This document shows, in pieces, positions 53,283-61,602 of a stretch of DNA of 64,000 bases. This DNA is from Natronoarchaeum rubrum (lineage in GTDB: Archaea; Halobacteriota; Halobacteria; Halobacteriales; Natronoarchaeaceae): NCBI RefSeq assembly GCF_024494695.1, contig NZ_JANHDP010000008.1, positions 62,001 through 126,000 on the forward strand. Direction: 5' to 3'. Position 1 is the first letter of the stretch. Each line of letters begins with the position of its first letter. The notes under the pieces are model-generated. The model worked only from the letters and a program-made list of their open reading frames with translations. It did not search any database and was not told the DNA's origin. The translations under genes were made by a program, and so were the position numbers.

Positions 53283-53993
53283 ATGACGAGTCACGACAGC
53301 CAGACCGGCGAGGAGCCGGCGGACGCGACGACCGGGAGCGAGGAGGAGGCATCGTTCGTTCGAAAGCACGTCACCGGCGGCACCGCGGCCATCGCAGTCG
53401 GCGGCCTGTCGCTGGTGCGGGCGCTCCGGGCGCTGGGAACGAATTCGCGGCGCGCGGCGTTCCACGGGGCGCTCGGCGCGGCCGGGATCGCGCTCGGGAT
53501 TGCGCAGCGTCAACGCTCGGATGCCGACGGGACGTCGCCCACGGGACTGAACGAGGGGGAAACGATCACGTTCGAGAACCAGGACGACGAGAACGGCGGC
53601 GGGATGGACGAGGGCGAGGCGACGGGCACCTCGACCGACGAACTGAGTAGTTCGACGCCCGACGAGGCCCGCGAGGACGACGGCATCTCGGAGGCGGCGG
53701 TCGCCAACGAGCCGGCCGAAGCCGCCGGCCCGTCTTCGACCGATTCCGTCCCCGAGCAGACCGACTCGACCGAACCCGAGGCGACGCCCGAGGACGACCC
53801 CGAGGTAGACGAGGAGGTGGCGAGCCTCGAGGACAAAGACGAACGCACGACGCCGGGCGAAAAGGCCGACACGCCCGAGGAAGAGATCGCCGAGGAGACC
53901 GACGACGGGGATCCCGGCGAGGACGAGGCGACGACCGCCGACGAGACGACCGACGACGATGACGGCGGAGAGCACCGCGACGACGAGTCGTAA
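53283..53993 (+). CDS. Membrane-associated protein with a long acidic disordered tail
   Basis: 236 residues. A short hydrophobic/basic region, VTGGTAAIAVGGLSLVRALR and then FHGALGAAGIALGIAQRQ (about 30-78), may span or touch the membrane. The remaining 155 residues are almost all D, E, T, S, A and G. No family recognised. An in-frame ATG nine bases upstream (53274) is an alternative start. A TATA-like GGTTTTTATCC at 53220-53230 precedes it. Confidence 0.55.
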   Translation: MTSHDSQTGEEPADATTGSEEEASFVRKHVTGGTAAIAVGGLSLVRALRALGTNSRRAAFHGALGAAGIALGIAQRQRSDADGTSPTGLNEGETITFENQDDENGGGMDEGEATGTSTDELSSSTPDEAREDDGISEAAVANEPAEAAGPSSTDSVPEQTDSTEPEATPEDDPEVDEEVASLEDKDERTTPGEKADTPEEEIAEETDDGDPGEDEATTADETTDDDDGGEHRDDES

Positions 53994-54024
53994 CTCGGCG
54001 CACCCGACTCGCTTCTGAGGGACG

Positions 54025-54795
54025 TTACGCGATCAGATAGCCGCCGACGCCGACGAGGATAGCGCCCAGCACGATCTTCAACCGGGCGGGGTCGACGCGG
54101 TGGGCGATCGACCATCCCACGACGACGCCAGCGACCTGCGGAACGCCGACGAGCACGGCGTACGGCACCGACACGGCCCCCTGCGCGAAGTATCCCGCGG
54201 TCGCGAACCCGGAGATGAAGATCGACTGTACCTGCGCGACGCCGAGCGCCAGCAGGATCGGCACGCCGAGCACGACCAGCGCGGGGACCGCCAGCACCGG
54301 CCCGCCGACGCCGACCAGACCGCTGGCGACGCCGAGGCCGAACCCGAGCGTGCCGAGCGCGGCCTGCCCGTCGCGAGTCGACGCGTCGACCGAGACGATC
54401 GGTTCGAGTTCGCGCCACTCCCGGTACAGCAGGGTTGCGCCCGTCAGTCCCGCGACGGCGCCGAGCAGGATTCCGAACAGGTTCCGTGAGACGTAGCTGT
54501 TGAGCGCCGCGCCGGCCAGCGCGCCGACCACGCTCGCCGAACTGAGGATCGCGGCCATCCCGCGTCCGCCACCGTCGAGCAGTTCGCCGGAACGCGCGTA
54601 CGCGACCGTTCCGACGAGGCCGGTCACGATGAACGTGGCATGGGCCGTCCCGGCCACCTCGGCGGACGACAGCGGCGTGAGGGCATACAGCGCGACCGTC
54701 ACGAAGATGCCGCCCGGTCCGATCGTCGTGATGCCGACGCCGGCGACGAGCGCGATCGCGACGAGCGCCGCGATCAGGGCTAGCGAGAGTACCAC
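54025..54795 (-). CDS. TauE/SafE family anion/sulfite exporter-like protein
   Basis: 256 residues with about eight membrane segments in two related halves. Each half has the family's Gly/Pro motif: GVGITTIGPGGIFVTVALY near the start and GVASGLVGVGGPVLAVPALV in the middle. The GTG at 54795 is chosen because it begins one base after the stop of the upstream transporter; a TTG 33 bases earlier would overlap it. Family members export sulfite or organosulfonates, but the cargo is unproven. Probably co-transcribed with the Nramp-related gene. Confidence 0.82.
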   Translation of the reverse strand: MVLSLALIAALVAIALVAGVGITTIGPGGIFVTVALYALTPLSSAEVAGTAHATFIVTGLVGTVAYARSGELLDGGGRGMAAILSSASVVGALAGAALNSYVSRNLFGILLGAVAGLTGATLLYREWRELEPIVSVDASTRDGQAALGTLGFGLGVASGLVGVGGPVLAVPALVVLGVPILLALGVAQVQSIFISGFATAGYFAQGAVSVPYAVLVGVPQVAGVVVGWSIAHRVDPARLKIVLGAILVGVGGYLIA

Positions 54796-54796
54796 C

Positions 54797-56059
54797 CTAG
54801 AATCCGCCGCCGGTGATGAGGCCGACAAACTTCTCGACTGCCAGCACCGCGAGCACGATCGCGAGTAGCACCAGCACGGCGTTGACCAGATTCAGCCAGC
54901 GGCTGTTGCGGTGTTCGCCCATCGTCTCGCGGTCGTTGACCGCCCAGAACAGCAGGGTGGCGGCGACCGGCAGCGCGAAGATGCCGTTGTACGTCGGGAA
55001 CAGGATCACCATGTCGACGACCGTCAGGTCGAGCACGGCGCTGACGACCGGCGAGAGGACGCCGATCCCGGTCAGGCCCGCGAAGACGAGCGAGAAGAGC
55101 CGATCGCCCTTCTCGACGTCGACGCCGGCGGCCTGCGGGATGATGTACGCCGGCGTCCACATGATCGGAATGATGCTGTTGAACGCGGCGGCGATCACGC
55201 CGCCGACGAACAGCACCATCGCCCAGGTGCCGAGCACCTCGACGAGCGCCTTACCCGGCGTGAGGAACGTCTCCAGGGACGTGTAGCCCATCGGGCGCAG
55301 CAGCGCCGCCGAGGCGATCAGGATCGCGACGGTCGTGATCCCGCCGACCGCGTACCCGACCGAGAGGTCGCGGCGTGCGGCAGGCAGGTCGCTCTGTTCG
55401 GTCCACCCCTTCTGGCCGACGAGGATCGACTCGAGGAAGAAGTTCGGCCACAGCGCCGTCGTCCCGAGCAGTCCGGCGGCCACCGCCAGCGCGCCGAACG
55501 AGTCCATCGTCGGGACGAACCCCATCGTGAGCTCCCCGGCGGCGGGGCTGCTCGGGAGCGCGACGATGACGTACACGACCAGCAGCGAAAGCATCATCCC
55601 GATCATGATGTTCTCGACGGTGTCGTAGTGCAGCAGTCCGACCGCGATCGCGGCGATCGTCGTCACGACGGCGATCGGCTGCCAGGCGACGGCGCCGCCC
55701 AGCAGGAACGAGACGCCGGCGCCGACGGCCGCGACCAGCCCGACGGTCCAGGCGACGCAGCCGATCGAGAGGAACAGCGCGATCGTCACGGCCAGGGGGC
55801 GTCCGAGCTTCTCGCGGACGAACACCATCAGCGACTCGCCGTGGATGCCCAGCCGGGCGCTCATGTCCTGAGCCATGAACCCCAGCAGCGCGGCGCCGAC
55901 GACGGCCCACAGCAGGGTGTATCCGTGCATCACGCCCGCCTGGCTCGCGATGTACACCGATCCCGACCCGAAGTAGCTTGCGACCATCACGAACGCCAGG
56001 CCGTACTGCTCGGCCAGTCCGGTGATGCTGTCGAGAAGCGTCGCGTTTTGCGTGCTCAT
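54797..56059 (-). CDS. Nramp-related divalent metal transporter
   Basis: 420 residues with 11 hydrophobic segments in the LeuT/Nramp arrangement. TM1 reads FVMVASYFGSGSVYIASQAG where classical Nramp has DPGN, and TM6 reads TALWPNFFLESILVGQKGW where classical Nramp has MPHN. Both metal-ligating signatures are therefore altered, placing it among Nramp-related proteins (some transport Mg2+ or Al3+ rather than Mn2+/Fe2+). The ion is not assignable. No iron box was found upstream. It shares a transcript with the TauE-like gene. Confidence 0.77.
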   Translation of the reverse strand: MSTQNATLLDSITGLAEQYGLAFVMVASYFGSGSVYIASQAGVMHGYTLLWAVVGAALLGFMAQDMSARLGIHGESLMVFVREKLGRPLAVTIALFLSIGCVAWTVGLVAAVGAGVSFLLGGAVAWQPIAVVTTIAAIAVGLLHYDTVENIMIGMMLSLLVVYVIVALPSSPAAGELTMGFVPTMDSFGALAVAAGLLGTTALWPNFFLESILVGQKGWTEQSDLPAARRDLSVGYAVGGITTVAILIASAALLRPMGYTSLETFLTPGKALVEVLGTWAMVLFVGGVIAAAFNSIIPIMWTPAYIIPQAAGVDVEKGDRLFSLVFAGLTGIGVLSPVVSAVLDLTVVDMVILFPTYNGIFALPVAATLLFWAVNDRETMGEHRNSRWLNLVNAVLVLLAIVLAVLAVEKFVGLITGGGF

Positions 56060-56522
56060 CTGTCAGCGAGTCCTCGTCGGTCGATCTGCAGCGCGGCCCG
56101 AACTGCGTCAACTGCAGAGGCGTCGGGGACGTACTGCGCTTGGAAGAAGTGATACGCCTGCTTCCGTCCGTTCGTCGCGGTGGAACAGTGTGGTTCGTTC
56201 ATCGAATGGGAAGACATCGCCGCCGGATCGTTCGACGGCGGCGCCGCTCGTGGTGGGAGCTCAGTCGAGATGCGTCAACCGCTGTCCGACGCTCGTACTG
56301 CGTCGCTCCGGCGTCGGGTGCGACGCCGACAAGAATGATCGGCGCCCCAGGCCCGGCCGCCGAAGGAATGACACTCGCCAGTACGCCACGGAGGGCGGTA
56401 AGACTTGAACCAAAACACGTGGGCGAAGCCGACGTTGCGGCGGTTCGCCGGAGATTTCGCGGTTCTCCGGGATCCGATCGGGTGCGGAAAGCGTTATTTG
56501 CCACCAGCATCTATCATCGTTT
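56060..56522. other. Gene-free divergent intergenic region
   Basis: About 460 bases without a supported gene, between the minus-strand metal transporter and the plus-strand zinc-ribbon gene. A TATA-like GCGTTATTTGCC (about 56492-56503) precedes the latter. No repeat stands out. Confidence 0.4.
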
Positions 56523-56678
56523 ATGATTCCCGACTGCCCGCGGTGCGGCGAGCGGATGCACCTCGACGACGAGACATCCAAGCTCGTCGAGTACCGGTGT
56601 ACGACCTGCAACACCCGCGAAGTCGAGACGCGAACGGGCCGGCGGACGCTCCGGCGGAGCGCGTCGAACGCGGACTGA
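56523..56678 (+). CDS. Small CxxC...CxxC zinc-ribbon protein
   Basis: 51 residues. CPRCGERM (Cys5, Cys8) and CTTCN (Cys26, Cys29) form one zinc ribbon, followed by an arginine-rich tail (RTGRRTLRRSAS). The acidic/neutral core and high third-position GC support a genuine small gene, and a box A lies 20-30 bases upstream. Haloarchaea encode hundreds of such micro zinc fingers, some acting in signalling or biofilm control. The role of this one is unknown. Confidence 0.65.
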   Translation: MIPDCPRCGERMHLDDETSKLVEYRCTTCNTREVETRTGRRTLRRSASNAD

Positions 56679-56784
56679 CCAGCGGCGGCGGCACGGAAGT
56701 TCGGAACCGAGGGGCGGCAAACGGCGACCCGGCGCGACGGTCGCTCCCGGTACACTTTTTTGTCACCTGTCGAAAGACGATCCA

Positions 56785-57750
56785 ATGGCCGGAAACAGCA
56801 AGTCCGTCGTTCTCGCGGCGCTGTTCGCGAACGGCGCGATTGCGATCCTGAAGTTTCTCGGGTTTCTTCTCACGCAGAGCCCGGCGATGCTCGCCGAGAC
56901 GTACCACTCGATCTCCGACACCGGGAACCAGGTGTTCCTGCTGATCGGCATCCGGTACGGGGGACAGGAACGGGACCGCGAGCATCCCTTCGGGTACGGG
57001 AAGGCGCAGTTCTTCTACAGCTTCCTCGTCAGCGTGTTCCTGTTCGGCATCGCGGGCTGGGAGAGCGCGAAGCACGGCTACGAGGCCGTGATGCACGGCG
57101 AGACCACGGCGGCGGAAGGGTCCGCGACGATCCCGGTGATCGCCGCGGAGATCCCCGGTGTCTACATCAACTACGCTGTCCTGCTCGGCGCGATCGTCTT
57201 CGAGACGTACGCGCTGATCAAAGCCAGGGCGGCGATGAAAGCCGAGATCGAGGAGAAAGGCTACAGCGGCTACGTCGAGGCGTTCCGCAAGACCAGCCGG
57301 ACGACGCTGCTGACCGCGCTGACCGAAGACACCATCGCGCTGGCGGGCCTGGGGCTCGCGCTCGCGGGGATCTTCCTCACGCGCTGGACCGGCAACTACA
57401 TTTTCGACGCCTCGGCGGCGCTGCTGATCGGCATCATGCTGATGGGCTTCGCGCTGGCGCTGGCCTGGGAGAACAAGCGCCTGATCCTCGGCGAGAGCCT
57501 GCCGACCGACGAAGAGCAGAAGCTCCGCGCGGCGATCGAGGAGACCGACGGCGTCGCCTCGATCGTCGGTCTGCGGACGGTGTACTTCGGGCCCGAGGAG
57601 GTGCTTGTCACCGCCGACGTCGCGTTCGAGGAGGGACTCGACGCAGAGACGGTCGAGCGGCGGATCGACGAGCTGGAAGCGCGGATCAAAGAGCTGAACC
57701 CGGACATCGGGAAGATCTACGTCGAGCCGGACGGCGGACAGGCGGCCTGA
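56785..57750 (+). CDS. Cation diffusion facilitator (SLC30A9/ZnT9-like)
   Basis: 321 residues with six membrane segments and a short C-terminal cytoplasmic domain (about 240-321). TM2 has HSISDTGNQ, the HxxxD metal site. TM5 has LTALTEDTIALAGL, where ZnT9-type members have Glu-Asp instead of HxxxD. EHPFGYGKAQFFYSFLVSV is another marker of this branch. It probably exchanges Zn2+ or another divalent cation across the membrane. It stands alone, about 100 bases after the zinc-ribbon gene on the same strand. Confidence 0.85.
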   Translation: MAGNSKSVVLAALFANGAIAILKFLGFLLTQSPAMLAETYHSISDTGNQVFLLIGIRYGGQERDREHPFGYGKAQFFYSFLVSVFLFGIAGWESAKHGYEAVMHGETTAAEGSATIPVIAAEIPGVYINYAVLLGAIVFETYALIKARAAMKAEIEEKGYSGYVEAFRKTSRTTLLTALTEDTIALAGLGLALAGIFLTRWTGNYIFDASAALLIGIMLMGFALALAWENKRLILGESLPTDEEQKLRAAIEETDGVASIVGLRTVYFGPEEVLVTADVAFEEGLDAETVERRIDELEARIKELNPDIGKIYVEPDGGQAA

Positions 57751-57852
57751 GGAACATCGAACCGTGCGTGCGACGCCGAATCCGGATCGACGACTGGGCC
57801 ATCACCGGCCGCCGACCGAGCCGTCACCGGCCCCGAACTGCCGACCGGGCCG

Positions 57853-58593
57853 TCACCGATCGCCGTGTTCCTCGATCGCTTCGTCGAGCGTCAGGTCGCC
57901 GGTCGCGACCCGGCGGGCGAGTTCCTCGTCGATCGTCCGGTTCTCCGAGGAGCGCTCCCGCGACCTGTTTTTGATCACCTGCAGCTCGCCGTCGGTCGGT
58001 TCGATCTCCCGGCTCTCGATCACTTCGCCGTCGAGTCGGGCGATGTTGACCGCCGCGAGCACGTCGCCCATGCCGCGGGCGCCCGTGCCGAGGTACGGCG
58101 TCGTCCCGGTCTCGTCGACGAGTTCGACGCGGACGTCGTCGAGCGCGTCGACGATCCGAGCGCTCTCCAGGCGGGCGCCGTCGCCGACCCGTACCACCGG
58201 GTTCTCGGCGTCGGCGACCTCTCGGCGGACGACCTCGGGCGTGTCCTCCAGCGGGACGTGAAACGCGCCGATCACCATCTCCCCGGCCATCACGGCGACG
58301 CCGGGCTTGGTCCCCGGGTCGACGCCGACGACGATCCGACCGCCCTCCTCGCGGAGCAGTGCCATCGCGGCCTCGACGGCTCGTCGGGGGCTCTCGGGGT
58401 CGGCCGCCACCGTGTCGAACGCCGCTGCGTCCTCGCGCTCGGCGAACGCCTCGTCGGGGCCCGTGATCACGACGCCGGTCGCATCGGGCAGCTCGTCGTC
58501 CGGTTCGACGGTGGTAAACTGGACGCCGCGGTCCCGCAGCTCGTTGACGACGCCGTGGTACACCTCGAAGTCCTCGGTCGCGACGACGATCAC
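57853..58593 (-). CDS. RNase H/RuvC-fold-like protein next to radB
   Basis: 246 residues starting at GTG. After an N-terminal alpha/beta region (about 1-85), RIVVGVDPGTKPGVAVMAGE (about 86-105) is the first strand pattern of RuvC/YqgF-type RNase H folds, with the acidic residue Asp92. The later GTGARGMGDVLAAVNIAR (about 178-195) supplies an Asp in the position of the C-terminal RuvC acid. The last 50 residues are charged. A Holliday-junction or other DNA nuclease is a reasonable guess, not proven. It is divergent from radB across 200 bases. Confidence 0.6.
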   Translation of the reverse strand: MIVVATEDFEVYHGVVNELRDRGVQFTTVEPDDELPDATGVVITGPDEAFAEREDAAAFDTVAADPESPRRAVEAAMALLREEGGRIVVGVDPGTKPGVAVMAGEMVIGAFHVPLEDTPEVVRREVADAENPVVRVGDGARLESARIVDALDDVRVELVDETGTTPYLGTGARGMGDVLAAVNIARLDGEVIESREIEPTDGELQVIKNRSRERSSENRTIDEELARRVATGDLTLDEAIEEHGDR

Positions 58594-58793
58594 TGTCCGG
58601 CAGTTGGCGTCGGTCCGTGTTAACTCTTAAGACGACGGCCCGACCGCCGGGTGGCGTCGGGACGCCGTTGCGCCGCGGGTCGGACCGGGTGCGGCCACGA
58701 CGCTGACGCCCGGCCGGCCGTCGCGCCGCGGCCCCGGCGGCGTCAAGCGCCCATACCGGGGAGTTTTTGCGGGGAACGGCCCAACCGTCGGCC

Positions 58794-59507
58794 GTGAACG
58801 CGAGCGAGCCGATTTCGACGGGATGCGGGCCGGTCGACGAGCTTCTGGGCGGCGGGTTCGAGCGCGGGACCGTCACCCAGGTGTACGGCCAGCCCGCGGC
58901 GGGCAAGACCAACCTCGCGCTCGGCGCCGCGGTCGAGGTGGCCGCCGGCGGCGGGCGCGCGGTGTACGTCGACACCGAGGGGATCTCGGTCGACCGCTTC
59001 GAGCAACTGCTGGAGGCGCGGGTCGGCGAGGACGAGGAGGCGGTGTCGGCCGCGGCCGGCCGCGTCGTCGTCGAGAGCGCCCACGACTTCGAGGAGCAGG
59101 CCGAGGCCGTGCGGGACGCCGAGGAGTTCGCGGCCGACGCCGACCTGATCGTCGTCGACAGCGCGACCGGATTCTACCGGCTCGAACGCACCGCCGACGC
59201 CAACGCGGGCGACGCCCTGCGGCAGGTCGCCAGCCAGGTGACCCACCTGCTCTCGCTGGCGCGCAAGCACGACCTCGCGGTGGTCGTCACCAACCAGGTC
59301 TTTTCGGATCCCGACAGCGACCAGACGCGCGCGCTGGGCGGGCACACGCTCGAACACTGGACCGGGACGGTGCTGCGGGTCGATCGCTACCGGGGCGGCA
59401 ACCGGAAGGCGACGCTGGAGAAACACCGCGCGAAACCCGCCGGCGAGACCGCGCAGTTCCGGATCACCGACGAGGGCTGCGTCGCGGTCGAAGATCCGGC
59501 GCGGTGA
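58794..59507 (+). CDS. radB: RadB recombinase paralogue
   Basis: 237 residues, the short RecA-family core without the RadA N-terminal domain. Walker A is GQPAAGKT (32-39), YVDTEGISVDRFEQLL follows, Walker B is LIVVDSATGFYRL, and VVVTNQVFSDPDSDQTRALG with EHWTGTVLRVDRY lies near the end. RadB assists RadA-mediated strand exchange. The GTG at 58794 is chosen over a TTG 27 bases upstream. A box-A-like GAGTTTTTGCG lies about 25-35 bases before it. Confidence 0.9.
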   Translation: MNASEPISTGCGPVDELLGGGFERGTVTQVYGQPAAGKTNLALGAAVEVAAGGGRAVYVDTEGISVDRFEQLLEARVGEDEEAVSAAAGRVVVESAHDFEEQAEAVRDAEEFAADADLIVVDSATGFYRLERTADANAGDALRQVASQVTHLLSLARKHDLAVVVTNQVFSDPDSDQTRALGGHTLEHWTGTVLRVDRYRGGNRKATLEKHRAKPAGETAQFRITDEGCVAVEDPAR

Positions 59508-59551
59508 CCGAGCGGGAGTTTCCGAACAGACGGGACCGGGGCGCCGCCGAA

Positions 59552-59878
59552 CTACGGCGTCACCGCCGAGATCGGCTCGCGGTCGAACGTCTCGCCCCGC
59601 TCGGAGAGCCTGACGACGTTCGTCCGCAGGTCGTACGACAGGAATCCGGCCTCCGCTAATTTCGGGAGGTCGACGTGGTGCAGCCTGGCGGCGACGCGCG
59701 CTACCTCATCGCACGATCGGCCCGGGCGGGGCTCGTCGTTCTCGCTGCCGACAACCTCGTCGGCCAGGTCGGCCAGCGTCATCGGCATCCCGTACTCTCG
59801 AAGGCGACGGAGGACGGTGCGGCGGCGTTCGTCTGCGAGCGGCGCTATTGCGGCGGCGTCCGTCTCGGTCCCAACCAT
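59552..59878 (-). CDS. Small winged-helix protein (DUF7344-like)
   Basis: 108 residues: DERRRTVLRRLREYGMPMTL and DLADEVVGSENDEPR, then ARLHHVDLPKLAEAGFLSYD. This is the DUF7344-type helix-turn-helix common in haloarchaeal genomes, usually single-domain and of unknown target. It lies near another such gene at 60750, but with much higher GC. Confidence 0.75.
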   Translation of the reverse strand: MVGTETDAAAIAPLADERRRTVLRRLREYGMPMTLADLADEVVGSENDEPRPGRSCDEVARVAARLHHVDLPKLAEAGFLSYDLRTNVVRLSERGETFDREPISAVTP

Positions 59879-59944
59879 ACGCTCCGTAACTGTCCCACGC
59901 GGATGAGGAGGATCGTTGTATTGACAACCACCGAGGCAGCGGAG

Positions 59945-60619
59945 TCAGGTCTTGGATTCCTCGTCGTCCGGGTGGCTCATCGTCAGCGTGCTCTTGACCA
60001 GGTTGCGATGCCCCGTGTGGAACCGCTTCGAGAGCGCCTGCTGTGAGATGTCCAGTTCGTCGGCGAGTTCGCTCATGGTCACCTCCTGTGGAACATCGTA
60101 GTACCCCGCTTCGAGCGCCTTCACCAGCGTCTCGCGCTGTTTCGGCGTCATGTCGTACTGCGCGCTCGCCATGGGCTGTTCCTGCTCGGTGATCTGGTTG
60201 AGCTCGAAGACGATCCCGTGGACGTCGCAGTACTCGCGGAACTCGGAGAGCTTCTCCCGGTCGTCGAAGCGTATCCGCAGCTTCCTCCCCTCGTTTCTGC
60301 CCAGCGCGTCGAGGATCGTCGCACCGATCTCGACGTATGCGTACACGATCGTCTCGACGTTGTCGGTCCACTGGGCGCGGTACAGCTTGGCGTCCTCGGT
60401 CTCGTCGACCGCCGTGACGTCGGTCACGGTCCCGTCGTCGCGGAACGCCGCCTCGAACTTCGACTGGTCGCCGCCGGTGACCCAGAAGTACGGCATCACC
60501 CGATCCTCCATCGTCGCGACGACCTGCTCGATCTCGACGACCATCTCCGGCGCCGCCGTCAAGGAGTGGTGCAAGGCGAAATCCTCCGACGCGACCGAAA
60601 ACTCCGCGATGACGCTCAT
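59945..60619 (-). CDS. Bacterio-opsin activator-like transcription regulator (HTH_10)
   Basis: 224 residues. The N-terminal half (about 1-150) is the BAT-type sensor fold: MSVIAEFSVASEDFALHHSL, then YRAQWTDNVETIVYAYVE. The C-terminal HTH_10 is MTPKQRETLVKALEAGYYDV followed by MSELADELDISQQALSKRFH and RGHRNLV-like turns. It binds DNA; the signal and targets are unknown. The ATG at 60619 is the usual family start. The frame extends to 60673 only by reading through the inverted-repeat end of the neighbouring mobile unit. Confidence 0.85.
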   Translation of the reverse strand: MSVIAEFSVASEDFALHHSLTAAPEMVVEIEQVVATMEDRVMPYFWVTGGDQSKFEAAFRDDGTVTDVTAVDETEDAKLYRAQWTDNVETIVYAYVEIGATILDALGRNEGRKLRIRFDDREKLSEFREYCDVHGIVFELNQITEQEQPMASAQYDMTPKQRETLVKALEAGYYDVPQEVTMSELADELDISQQALSKRFHTGHRNLVKSTLTMSHPDDEESKT

Positions 60620-60749
60620 GCGGCCGTTTCGATCCGAAATAGAGGCGCTGTTGAAACCCTCATCCGGGGACATGTTCTCCTTTCTTGTTGATGTAGCATG
60701 ACTGACTGGCGGTGGAGTTTAGTAGCCAGCAAACCACTCAGACAGTATT

Positions 60750-61202
60750 ATGGCTGATGAACCGAGGAGGGATGACGAAGTCGATACCGGTTCGGAGAGG
60801 CAACCGACTGGGACCCGACCCCCGCCGCAAGAGCTACTGGAGTTAGATCACGTCTACGAGGCACTGGGTCATCCGCGGCGTCGATACCTCTGTTATACAC
60901 TGCTTGAAGATACGCAATGGACGCTGACTGATCTGGCGACGAAACTCGCCGCATGGGAGAACGACATCCCCAAGCATGCGGTCACCAACGACCAACGAGA
61001 ACGGGTATACGTCTCGCTCTATCACGCACATGTCCCGAAGTTAGTTGATGAGGGCATCATCACCTTCGATGACGCGTCTGAGATGATCACTGCCGCCGAG
61101 AACGCCGACCACGTCTTGACAGCGCTCAACGGCATGGGAGCAAGTCTCGACAGCATTCAAGAAACACACGCACGGGGTGACATGGATGACGGAGAGCGAT
61201 AA
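60750..61202 (+). CDS. Winged-helix regulator-like protein (DUF7344-like), low GC
   Basis: 150 residues: a polar N-terminal tail, then LDHVYEALGHPRRRYLCYTL, LTDLATKLAAWENDIP, YVSLYHAHVPKLVDEGIITF and a short C-terminal helix. This is the DUF7344-type helix-turn-helix. Many codons end in A or T, unlike the surrounding genes, suggesting acquisition. Its 3' end overlaps the next gene by 17 bases, so they are translated together. It lies inside the inverted-repeat-bounded unit. Confidence 0.75.
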   Translation: MADEPRRDDEVDTGSERQPTGTRPPPQELLELDHVYEALGHPRRRYLCYTLLEDTQWTLTDLATKLAAWENDIPKHAVTNDQRERVYVSLYHAHVPKLVDEGIITFDDASEMITAAENADHVLTALNGMGASLDSIQETHARGDMDDGER

Positions 61203-61548
61203 CGGCGGCACCGGGAGTGCCGACGATCCGGCCCTCAACCACGAGACGAACTGGCAACAAGTCGCACAACGACTCTATGAGCCTGACCGAGACGGTGACC
61301 TCACGACAGCAATCGTGTTTGCTCTCGCCGAGGCTGAGGATGTCTCCCCGAACGAGATGAAAACCCCGCCGTTGTACGACTCTGTTGACGTAGCTGGGAT
61401 TGAACAGACATTCTTCGGCTTGGATACTGACGAAGGAGCTCGGCAGGGAACTGGCACTGTCGAATTTCGCTACACCGAGTATCTCGTCAAAGTCAGGAGT
61501 GACGGCTGGATTCAAATCTACGAGTCGTCTGAGCCTGAACCGGTGTGA
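61186..61548 (+). CDS. HalOD1 domain protein
   Basis: 120 residues. The core matches the haloarchaeal output domain HalOD1: LTTAIVFALAEAEDVSPNEM, PLYDSVDVAGIEQTFF, GTVEFRYTEYLVKVRSDGWI. HalOD1 is found at the ends of haloarchaeal signalling proteins or alone; its biochemical action is unknown. The ATG at 61186 overlaps the DUF7344-like gene, forming a two-gene cassette that recurs in haloarchaea. Low GC, like its partner. Confidence 0.8.
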   Translation: MTESDNGGTGSADDPALNHETNWQQVAQRLYEPDRDGDLTTAIVFALAEAEDVSPNEMKTPPLYDSVDVAGIEQTFFGLDTDEGARQGTGTVEFRYTEYLVKVRSDGWIQIYESSEPEPV

Positions 61549-61602
61549 ACGGCCACCTGTTGGTTGTGGTTTCAGACCATCTCCAGCCACTGATCTCCGT
61601 CA

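Noticed and set aside
54796..54828. TTG start for the TauE-like gene, overlapping the upstream gene
   Set aside because: The GTG at 54795, one base after the upstream stop, gives the usual family length and coupled translation. TTG starts are rare in haloarchaea.
60620..60673. Longer start for the BAT-type regulator at 60673
   Set aside because: The extra residues are encoded by the inverted-repeat end of the mobile unit and do not resemble the family, which begins at MSVIAEF.
61554..61590. A possible left IS end CTGTTGGTTGTGG just after the HalOD1 gene
   Set aside because: Only six bases match the right inverted repeat. The 12-base perfect match at 60649 is a better candidate, although a shorter element cannot be ruled out.
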